From Thalassobius sp050633445 (lineage in GTDB: Bacteria; Pseudomonadota; Alphaproteobacteria; Rhodobacterales; Rhodobacteraceae): a DNA stretch of 9,391 bases. Within the stretch, counting starts at the first letter, position 1, and every line of letters starts with the position of its first letter. The notes beneath the pieces were generated by a model. The model was not told where the DNA came from. It made no database searches and worked only from the letters and a program-made list of their open reading frames with translations. The translations under genes were made by a program, and so were the position numbers. Shown in pieces: positions 1 to 5,394 of this stretch. Location: contig JBOEGN010000111.1 in NCBI GenBank assembly GCA_050633445.1, positions 1-9,391 of the forward strand, in the 5' to 3' direction.

Positions 1-1
1 C

Positions 2-187
2 GCCTTTGCTGAAGCGCAGGGCAAATCTCCTGGCGGTGATATCTTCATCCATGGCGGTCCCCGAAAGGGCATCGACCCGATGAACAAGCGGGACTGGACG
101 GCTGGATGCATCTCGGTCACCGATCGGCAGGTCGAAGATGTCTATGCAATGGTGCGCGATGGGACACCTATCGAGATTTATGCCTAG
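2..187 (+). CDS. L,D-transpeptidase (YkuD/YafK type) C-terminal part, 5' end outside window
   Basis: Only the last 61 residues lie in the window; the gene enters from the left edge in frame 2 and ends at TAG 185-187. The fragment contains the YkuD catalytic signature: an IHGG segment, 15 residues, then TAGC with the nucleophilic cysteine, followed by ISVTD. The usual [S/T]HGC is TAGC here, as in the YafK-like branch of the family. The tail (EDVYAMVRDGTPIEIYA) is typical of the end of this domain. Such enzymes form or exchange 3-3 cross-links in peptidoglycan or attach proteins to it in the periplasm, through a Cys-acyl intermediate. Signal peptide and N-terminal half cannot be judged. It converges with the phnE-like gene, whose stop is 32 nt away. 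The family call is secure; the exact substrate is not. Confidence 0.85.
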   Translation, partial: AFAEAQGKSPGGDIFIHGGPRKGIDPMNKRDWTAGCISVTDRQVEDVYAMVRDGTPIEIYA

Positions 188-188
188 C

Positions 189-211
189 AGCTTCTGAGAC
201 TCACTGAAGCT
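189..211. terminator. possible bidirectional hairpin between convergent genes
   Basis: AGCTTC at 189-194 pairs perfectly with GAAGCT at 206-211 across an 11-nt loop, in the 32-nt gap between two convergent stop codons. No T-run follows on either strand, so it is not a canonical intrinsic terminator. The position is what suggests the role. Confidence 0.25.
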
Positions 212-219
212 CAACCGGA

Positions 220-978
220 TCAGGCAAACCGGCGGCGCAGCGCAACATTGATCCCTTCAATGGCGATCACCATGATGACCACTGCAATCGTCACGCTTGC
301 GGCCTTGTCGTATTGGAACGAGCGCACATAGGTCTGAATGTAGAACCCGATTCCACCTGCCCCGACAATGCCAAGGATCAGAGACTCGCGCAGGTTCAGC
401 TCGAACCGAAAGATCGTGTCCCGCGCTACAACAGGGGCCATTTGCGGCCAGATCGCATGGCGTAAACGCAGCAACGGCCCGGCTCCGGCACTTTCCAAAG
501 CGGAAATCGGAGCGCGGGACACACCATCGATCGCTTCGGCGTAGAATTTGGCCAGCATGCCTGTCGCGTGGAGCGCCACCGCGATGATGCCGGGCAATGG
601 CCCCAGCCCAACCGCGCCCACCATCAGCATTGCCACCAGGATCAGCGGGATCGCGCGAATAAATGCCAGAACAGTGCGGATCGGCCGGTGCACCGTTGCC
701 GACACCATCGTCTCGGAGGCGAGGATGCCAAGCGGAACGGAAAGGATCACCGCACCGACAGTACCGAGGATCGCGATCCGCAGCGTCTCGGCGCTCCCCT
801 TCCAGATCTCATCCATAACGGTCGGATCCGGCGGGAACATGCGGCCAAGGAAATCCGCAATGCGAGGGCCTGCAGACAGCAGTCGGGACAGTTCGACATC
901 GGTGGTGATCAGCGACCACAGCACCACACCGGCAACCAACATCCCGGCCCAGAACCCGCCCAGATTGCGCGACCGCAT
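220..978 (-). CDS. phnE: PhnE-type ABC transporter permease (annotated class: phosphonate; substrate doubtful)
   Basis: A 252-residue integral membrane protein of the PhnE/PtxC permease family. Hydrophobic segments are visible at about residues 8-26, 65-87, 102-122, 125-140, 200-218 and 228-247. The cytoplasmic EAA-type coupling loop lies at about 148-178 (EAIDGVSRAP, then ESAGAGPLLRLRHAIWPQ). It would form the membrane channel, probably as a homodimer, driven by the ATPase encoded just upstream. The start ATG (978-976) overlaps the ATPase stop in a TGATG junction, which implies translational coupling. It is the last gene of the four-gene operon. The symbol follows family likeness only: no phosphonate catabolic gene is nearby, and the divergent mntR and dihaem gene suggest another substrate, possibly a metal or metal complex. 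Confidence 0.88.
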   Translation of the reverse strand: MRSRNLGGFWAGMLVAGVVLWSLITTDVELSRLLSAGPRIADFLGRMFPPDPTVMDEIWKGSAETLRIAILGTVGAVILSVPLGILASETMVSATVHRPIRTVLAFIRAIPLILVAMLMVGAVGLGPLPGIIAVALHATGMLAKFYAEAIDGVSRAPISALESAGAGPLLRLRHAIWPQMAPVVARDTIFRFELNLRESLILGIVGAGGIGFYIQTYVRSFQYDKAASVTIAVVIMVIAIEGINVALRRRFA

Positions 979-1763
979 CAGCTTACGACCTTGAGCCGTG
1001 CGCCGGATGCCGGGTCGGTGTCGTCATAGAGCGCCGCCGTCGCGTCATCCGTCAGATCGTGCGTCGCGACATCAAAGACGATCCGCCCGTTGCGCATTCC
1101 GATGATACGGTCGGCAAAACGCCGTGCCAGTTCCGGTTGATGCGACGAGAACACAGTCGTTGCCCCACGTGCCTGGGCGGCGCTGGTGAGAAGTGTCAGG
1201 ATGTCCGCTGCTCTGGACGGATCAAGGTTGCTGACCGGCTCGTCCGCGAAGATCAGCTTAGGCTCTTGTGCGAGACAACGGGCAATTGCCACCCGCTGGC
1301 GCTGGCCGCCACTGAGCGAGTCCACGCGCCGGTCTGCGAGGTCCGCGATGCCGCAGTCGGAGAGTGCCGATCGGGCTATGTCCATGTCGGACTTCGACAC
1401 GTTGCCAAGCAACGCGCGCCAGCCGGGCATCCGGCCCAGCCTGCCGTTCAAGACGTTGCGCATCACTGTCGATCGTTCGACAAGCGCAAACTCCTGAAAG
1501 ATGAAACCTGTTTCAGCGCGCTTTTCCAAGGGCAGCGCACGGTTGGGTTCGAATGGTACACCAAGGACAGAGACCCGCCCTTGCCAATCGCGCAACCGTC
1601 CATCCAGCAACGTCAAAAGCGTGGTCTTGCCTGCTCCGGAAGGACCAAGAAGGGCAACGCACTCCCCGGCGGCTATGTGCAGGGACACCTGATCGATGGC
1701 GCGCTGCTCAGCACCGTGATGGCCGAAGCTCAGATCGTCGATGTGAATGGCGTTCTGCATCAT
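978..1763 (-). CDS. phnC: PhnC-type ABC transporter ATP-binding protein
   Basis: The 261-residue nucleotide-binding subunit powers import through the adjacent permease. All motifs are intact: Walker A GPSGAGKT (40-47), Q-loop glutamine in GFIFQEF (Q90), signature LSGGQRQRVA (150-159), Walker B LIFADEP (170-176), D-loop SNLDP and the switch histidine in SSHQP (H208). The open frame continues upstream to 1982, but that extension is out-of-frame read-through of the binding-protein gene. I chose the ATG at 1763-1761, which overlaps the preceding stop in an ATGA junction; a second ATG follows directly. The sequence resembles PhnC rather than the MntB/SitB ATPases normally found in Mn import. That makes the pairing with mntR unusual. 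Confidence 0.93.
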   Translation of the reverse strand: MMQNAIHIDDLSFGHHGAEQRAIDQVSLHIAAGECVALLGPSGAGKTTLLTLLDGRLRDWQGRVSVLGVPFEPNRALPLEKRAETGFIFQEFALVERSTVMRNVLNGRLGRMPGWRALLGNVSKSDMDIARSALSDCGIADLADRRVDSLSGGQRQRVAIARCLAQEPKLIFADEPVSNLDPSRAADILTLLTSAAQARGATTVFSSHQPELARRFADRIIGMRNGRIVFDVATHDLTDDATAALYDDTDPASGARLKVVS

Positions 1764-2632
1764 AGTAATCCGAAGCGCTGCGCCATAGTCCGCACACCGT
1801 CGAACACCGAAGGGTCGGCTTCGACATAGCCATCCGGGCCGTAGAGATAGCGGAGTTTGTCGCGGTGTTCTGGCATGTTGAGCTTCATCATCGCGGCAAC
1901 GAAGTTCTCGCGAAGCTCCGCGTCCAGTTCGGGACGTGCGATGACGACATGGCTTGGAATGGCATCGCTTTCCGCGATCCAAGTAACCTGAGATTGCTGC
2001 TCGGGGGTGAGAAGAAGGTCGGCGTATTGGCTGGCCCCGGCTGCATCGACCAGGCCCTCCGCCATCGCCTGCATTGCCTGTTGGTAGCCACCGGCAAAGA
2101 AAATGCGGCCAAAGAAGTCCTCTGCCGCATCCGGGCTGGATACCAGGCCTGCGCGCTCAAACTCGGCCAGGGGGTACATGTATCCCGATTCCGAAATCGG
2201 GTCGGCAAAGGCGATGTCGCGACCTTCCAGATCGGCCAGCATCTTGAAGCCGCTGTCACGGCGCACAAAGACGCGGCCCGTATAACTGGGCGTATCGCGG
2301 TAGACCTCTGACAAGAGCGGGATGGCACCGATTTCCCTTTCGGCCAGAACGAAGGGTAGGGCACCCATAAAGGAAATATCGGCATCGCCGTTGCGCAATG
2401 CTTCGACGGCCGCCGCGTGGTCGATGGTAACGAACCCTTCGACTGGCACACCGATTTCAGACGAAAGCCAGGCGGTGATCGCCTTGATATCGCCCAGAAG
2501 CTTGTCGGGGTTCTCCTGCGGTATAAAGGCCAGGCGCAACGGGCCAGACTGCGCCAGAGCAGGCATCGGCTGCGAGACAAGACCGGCCGCTGCGAGAATA
2601 AGAAGGTGACGGCGATTCAAGCGAGGCATCAT
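1760..2632 (-). CDS. phnD: PhnD-family periplasmic substrate-binding protein with altered ligand pocket
   Basis: 290 residues from the ATG at 2632-2630, which overlaps the upstream stop in TGATG; the longer frame to 2683 lies inside the upstream gene. The N-terminus has twin arginines (LNRRHLL), a hydrophobic stretch and a PALA-Q cleavage site near residue 28, so it is exported, possibly by Tat. The body is a type-II-like binding fold of the PhnD/PtxB class (PF12974): LAFIPQENPDKL, an EALRNGDADISFMG segment, GRVFVRRDSGFKMLADLEGRDIAFADP and IPSHVVIARPEL. Where phosphonate/phosphite binders usually have STSG this protein has SESG (Glu148), and where they have GSH it has GGY (Tyr183). These comparisons are from memory of the family. 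The acidic residue argues against simple oxyanion binding. Fold and role in transport are sure; the substrate is open. Confidence 0.9.
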   Translation of the reverse strand: MMPRLNRRHLLILAAAGLVSQPMPALAQSGPLRLAFIPQENPDKLLGDIKAITAWLSSEIGVPVEGFVTIDHAAAVEALRNGDADISFMGALPFVLAEREIGAIPLLSEVYRDTPSYTGRVFVRRDSGFKMLADLEGRDIAFADPISESGYMYPLAEFERAGLVSSPDAAEDFFGRIFFAGGYQQAMQAMAEGLVDAAGASQYADLLLTPEQQSQVTWIAESDAIPSHVVIARPELDAELRENFVAAMMKLNMPEHRDKLRYLYGPDGYVEADPSVFDGVRTMAQRFGLL

Positions 2633-4524
2633 CAAAACGCCTTTTCTTCTATGGCGGCGGCATCCGTCTTGAACAGACTCCAACTCGTTTCCGCGGCCGC
2701 CCAGTTCTCTGCCCGAACGGCTGCGCCGACCTCTGCCAAGCGCTCGGCCAGTGCGTAGACCTCGGGCCGCGACGAAAGATTGGCCATCGTGCCTGCATCG
2801 GCCGCAAGATCGGCCGCAACCGTGTCGGTCAGGACCAGGATGTGCTGCGCATCGCGTTTCGGTAGAAGCGTGTCGAGCGTCGAGGCAAAGGTCGTGAGTT
2901 CGGCGAAGGCCAGACGGAAGGGCGTGTTCGCGGTATCGAAAGCCTCGTATGGCTCATCGGCTGCGCCAACCGTTTCCAGATAGGCGGTCAGGTCCGACCG
3001 CTCGGCATCGGTCAGGCCAAGGTTCTTTGTCTCGTCGAACCAATCCACAACACTTGCCAGCGTCGGCAGGGGACCGTCGTGGAAATACGGCGCTGTGTAG
3101 AGCGTACCGAGCAAGGTGGGCGTGTCGAGGGCACCTGCATGTGACCCTTCGTAAGCCGCAGCCACCGATCCGATGTCGTGCGATTTGCGATCAAGAAAGT
3201 TGCCGGATGGCGTATGGCAGCTGGCACAGGATTGGTTGCCCATTCCGACGAAGGGGCGGTTGAATACCTCTTCGCCACGCCGCGCAGCATCCGGCGCGGC
3301 CTCCGTCAACTGGCCGTCGCCGGTGACCAGGGAATTGGGCAGGAAATCGAACTCGGTCATGTAGGCCACGAGTGCGTCCAGCATGAAGGGTGTGGGTTCT
3401 TCGCCAGCGAATTCATTGACGATCACGTTGCGGGAGAAATCCCGCAGCGACGCGAAACGACCGTCTCGCCCGTAAGGTCCGGTAAAGCGCAGCCCGCGCA
3501 GGCTTGGGATATCGATCGGATCATCGCGGCGGTCGTTGAACATCGGGTTGAAGAAAGCGCCATCCACGTCGACTGCTCCGGGCTGGTGACTGGCACCGGG
3601 AATGAAAAATCGCTGATTGATGTCCGAGCGATTGTGACAAGTCGAACAGGCTATGCCCAGATCGCGGGCCGGTCCGCCGAATATCTCTGCACTGTCAAAC
3701 AGCATGTCACCGTAGGCGATGAGGGGCAGGTCGGTTTCGTCGATCCCCTGCTCCTCGAAATTGAGCACGAGAAGTGGTAGAGGGTCCTGATCGAAGATGT
3801 CTGAGCCGGGGGGCAGAGCGGCGGGCAATTCAACCGGCTGTCCGGTTCGGGCAATCGCCTCGGGCACGGCAGTCAGCGTCTGGCGCAGGGCAGGATCCGC
3901 GACGAGGTAATTTTCGGCCAGATAGGCTGAAATTTCCGCGCGCGCGGCAGTCATTTCCTCAACATTCCTATCCTTGGCGCCAGCGCCGAGCACGCCGGCC
4001 GAGCCTGTGGCATTGTTGAGTTCCAGCCACGCCCGACCCAGTGTCCGGGCCGCATCAGGGTCTGCGGCTTTGATATGGTCGGCAAACGCGCGGTAAAGCT
4101 CCTTGGCAGTGGCCACTGCCTGTTGCGATACCGCCGGGTTATCGGCAGCAATGGCTGCATCCAGCTCTTCTTCAATTCTCAGCGCGATGAGGCGGGTGGC
4201 TGCCACATGAACGGCATGCCGATCCTGCCTGCCAATCGCGTCGGACAGATCACCGACATCAATGGCGCTTTCTCGGTCCAGCCAGTCAAGGGCTCCGAGA
4301 CGATACTCCGATCCGCGATAGGGCTCGGTCCAGGCTTGTTCCACTTTGTCCCACGGGACCGGCGCGAGATTGCCCAGAAACAGCGTCAGGCGATAGGCGG
4401 CCGCTTCGGGCAGCCAGGGGGCTTCCTTGGCGGGTGTTGCCAAAGAGGGACCAGCCAACACCGAAGCGGTGACAATCGCGTAGAGGATCACGCGCAGGAC
4501 GTGATGGATCACAGGCGGCTCCAT
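2632..4524 (-). CDS. exported dihaem cytochrome c peroxidase/MauG-like protein with extra N- and C-terminal helical regions
   Basis: 630 residues. A hydrophobic stretch (about 8-28, ending GPSLA) acts as Sec signal. Two c-haem sites, CSTCH (293-297) and CASCH (433-437), mark the CcpA/MauG peroxidase family. Each is followed by a similar block: IPSLRGLRFTGPYGRDGRF after the first and TPTLLGTLYTAPYFHDG after the second. Only the second keeps the His of the FHDG motif. The protein is much longer than usual members (about 320-400 residues): residues 31-230 and 530-630 are mostly helical, Ala/Glu-rich and unassigned. It probably carries out periplasmic electron transfer or oxidation; substrate unknown. 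The ATG at 4524 sits only 5 nt from the operator palindrome and has no Shine-Dalgarno. An in-frame GTG at 4512 has GGAG six bases upstream and keeps the signal peptide, so it may be the true start. First gene of the operon, overlapping phnD. Confidence 0.88.
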   Translation of the reverse strand: MEPPVIHHVLRVILYAIVTASVLAGPSLATPAKEAPWLPEAAAYRLTLFLGNLAPVPWDKVEQAWTEPYRGSEYRLGALDWLDRESAIDVGDLSDAIGRQDRHAVHVAATRLIALRIEEELDAAIAADNPAVSQQAVATAKELYRAFADHIKAADPDAARTLGRAWLELNNATGSAGVLGAGAKDRNVEEMTAARAEISAYLAENYLVADPALRQTLTAVPEAIARTGQPVELPAALPPGSDIFDQDPLPLLVLNFEEQGIDETDLPLIAYGDMLFDSAEIFGGPARDLGIACSTCHNRSDINQRFFIPGASHQPGAVDVDGAFFNPMFNDRRDDPIDIPSLRGLRFTGPYGRDGRFASLRDFSRNVIVNEFAGEEPTPFMLDALVAYMTEFDFLPNSLVTGDGQLTEAAPDAARRGEEVFNRPFVGMGNQSCASCHTPSGNFLDRKSHDIGSVAAAYEGSHAGALDTPTLLGTLYTAPYFHDGPLPTLASVVDWFDETKNLGLTDAERSDLTAYLETVGAADEPYEAFDTANTPFRLAFAELTTFASTLDTLLPKRDAQHILVLTDTVAADLAADAGTMANLSSRPEVYALAERLAEVGAAVRAENWAAAETSWSLFKTDAAAIEEKAF

Positions 4525-4529
4525 TCAAA

Positions 4530-4549
4530 AAGTTAGACGTGTCTAACTT
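4530..4549. promoter_or_regulatory. perfect palindrome, probable MntR/DtxR-type operator
   Basis: AAGTTAGAC-GT-GTCTAACTT, 9-bp perfect arms around a 2-bp centre. It lies between mntR and the divergent cytochrome/ABC operon, immediately downstream of that operon's -10 hexamer, where bound repressor would block initiation. GTTAG/CTAAC half sites resemble DtxR-family boxes. That MntR is the ligand is inferred from adjacency; the site differs in sequence from the E. coli mntH box. Confidence 0.7.
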
Positions 4550-4576
4550 ATCTACCCAAAGCCAACTTGTTGTCAA
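4549..4576 (-). promoter_or_regulatory. sigma70-type promoter for the dihaem-phnDCE operon
   Basis: On the minus strand a perfect -35 TTGACA (4576-4571) is followed after 16 nt by TAGATA (4554-4549) as -10; the register one base on gives AGATAA with 17 nt. Initiation would fall inside the palindrome, leaving a leader of about 30 nt to the GTG at 4512 or under 20 nt to the ATG at 4524. Confidence 0.6.
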
Positions 4577-4604
4577 TCCATCAACCATCGGGCAAAGTCG
4601 TCAT

Positions 4605-5066
4605 ATGTCGTCCGGCGCATCACAGACGCGTGAAGATTTCACGCCTGATTCCCGCGATCCCGAAGCCCAGGCCGACGGATTCGCCAACGTGCGCAATGCG
4701 CATGAAAGCGAGATGGCGGAAGATTATGTGGAGCTGATCGCGGAGTTGATTGAAGCCCATGGGGAGGCGCGACCGGTCGATATCGCAGAGCGGCTGGGGG
4801 TCAAAGCACCGACGGTGACCAAGAACATCTCGCGCCTGAAGCAAGCAGGGCTGGTGCGCCGTGAAAAATACCGCTCGATTTTCCTGACCGAAAGAGGCCA
4901 GGCCCTCGCTGAGGCCTGCCGCAGGCGCCACAGGATCGTGGTCGCATTTCTGCAAAGCCTCGGGATTGACGAAGTAACGGCCGAGCGTGATGCCGAAGGC
5001 ATCGAACACCATGTCAGCGAGGCAACGTTGATAGCTTTCGAAAACCATATCAAGGGATCCGATTGA
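4605..5066 (+). CDS. mntR: manganese-responsive transcriptional regulator MntR (DtxR family)
   Basis: 153 residues, matching the length of E. coli MntR (about 155) and its pattern of a variable N-terminal arm before the winged helix. The helix-turn-helix spans about 57-82 (RPVDIAERLGVKAPTVTKNI) with the wing EKYRSIFLTERG. By alignment from memory to Bacillus subtilis MntR, all six metal ligands are present: D40 and E43 (EDYVE), H109 (RRHRI), and E131, E134, H135 (AEGIEHH). The Asp at position 40 is the Mn-type ligand, as opposed to Met in DtxR. There is no SH3-like third domain, as in MntR. The frame opens at a GTG at 4539, but this lies inside the palindrome; the ATG at 4605 gives the normal length, with only a weak GGG-CAAAG ribosome site. 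With Mn(II) bound it should repress transport genes. The only candidate targets here are the divergent operon and itself. Confidence 0.93.
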   Translation: MSSGASQTREDFTPDSRDPEAQADGFANVRNAHESEMAEDYVELIAELIEAHGEARPVDIAERLGVKAPTVTKNISRLKQAGLVRREKYRSIFLTERGQALAEACRRRHRIVVAFLQSLGIDEVTAERDAEGIEHHVSEATLIAFENHIKGSD

Positions 5067-5225
5067 TCCTGGTCCAAAAATGGGCTGAGCCGTCGACCAT
5101 TGGTGTTCAGTAAAGTTGCAGGACGGGTATCGCCATCACGAGAACCATAGCGAGCATCGAAGGGGACTCGATCGCTCGAACCGGACAGCCGGTTGAATTA
5201 CCCACAACGCCGCCCAACAACCAGA
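5067..5225. other. convergent intergenic gap without recognisable gene
   Basis: It lies between the stop of mntR and the stop of the small membrane-protein gene. I see no ORF of note, no tRNA and no classical terminator with a T-run. The only clear structure is the short hairpin at 5179-5194. Confidence 0.5.
5179..5194. terminator. short GC-rich hairpin downstream of the lnt operon
   Basis: AACCGG (5179-5184), loop ACAG, CCGGTT (5189-5194): a perfect 6-bp stem with tetraloop, 31 nt past the last stop of the minus-strand operon. No T-run follows on either strand, so the terminator role is only suggested by position. Confidence 0.3.
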
Positions 5226-5393
5226 CTATCCAAGAATCCGGGCGATCATGATCGTGGCAAACAATCCGATCAAACAAAACAGAATGGCAGAACTCGCAGC
5301 ATGTTGAGCGATGTCAAGTCGATTGCCTTTACGTTTTTTTGCAAGGTATGCGCCCCAGAACGCCCCGATTAATGTCATAATGATTACAATCAC
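5226..5393 (-). CDS. small two-helix membrane protein downstream of lnt (55 aa, hypothetical)
   Basis: A 55-residue frame starting at GTG 5393-5391, one base after the lnt stop, with AAAGGGG just upstream overlapping the lnt end as ribosome site. An ATG five codons on (5378) is an alternative start. The product has a hydrophobic N-terminal segment (VIVIIMTLIGAFWGAYLA), a basic turn (KKRKGNRLD) and a second hydrophobic helix at about 31-52. By the positive-inside rule it is an inner-membrane hairpin with a cytoplasmic loop. The ordered hydrophobicity, the ribosome site and the tight coupling support a real gene. I recall small proteins with a similar RRxGNRLDxxQ...A pattern in Rhodobacteraceae, but cannot name a function. 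A role next to Lnt in the membrane is possible but unproven. Confidence 0.72.
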   Translation of the reverse strand: MIVIIMTLIGAFWGAYLAKKRKGNRLDIAQHAASSAILFCLIGLFATIMIARILG

Positions 5394-5394
5394 G

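Noticed and set aside
548..1029. Two overlapping plus-strand frames of about 150 codons
   Set aside because: Shadows of the permease gene on the other strand, with low-complexity Arg/Thr/Asp-rich translations.
1059..1829. 256-codon plus-strand frame opposite the ATPase
   Set aside because: Its complement carries all ABC ATPase motifs; this frame has none of its own.
1764..1982. N-terminal extension of the ATPase frame up to 1982
   Set aside because: It lies wholly within the binding-protein gene in another frame, is Arg/His-rich without similarity to ABC ATPases, and the ATG at 1763 has the expected coupling overlap.
2184..2201. Perfect 7-bp stem with 4-nt loop (CCCGATT/AATCGGG)
   Set aside because: It falls in the middle of the binding-protein gene and is explained by the codons for DPISESG; no regulatory context.
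220..2632. A phosphonate catabolic locus
   Set aside because: Only transport genes of the Phn type are present, without any C-P lyase or other phosphonate enzyme, and the pocket residues of the binding protein are changed.
3178..3780. 200-codon plus-strand frame opposite the dihaem gene
   Set aside because: High-GC shadow of the real gene; no ribosome site, no recognisable domain, composition typical of antisense frames.
4539..4604. Upstream GTG start for mntR at 4539
   Set aside because: The GTG is part of the palindrome and the added 22 residues have no counterpart in MntR; the ATG at 4605 gives the family length.
5055..5069. GGATC/GATCC hairpin over the mntR stop
   Set aside because: Only 5 bp, contains the stop codon and is not followed by a T-run; too weak to call a terminator.
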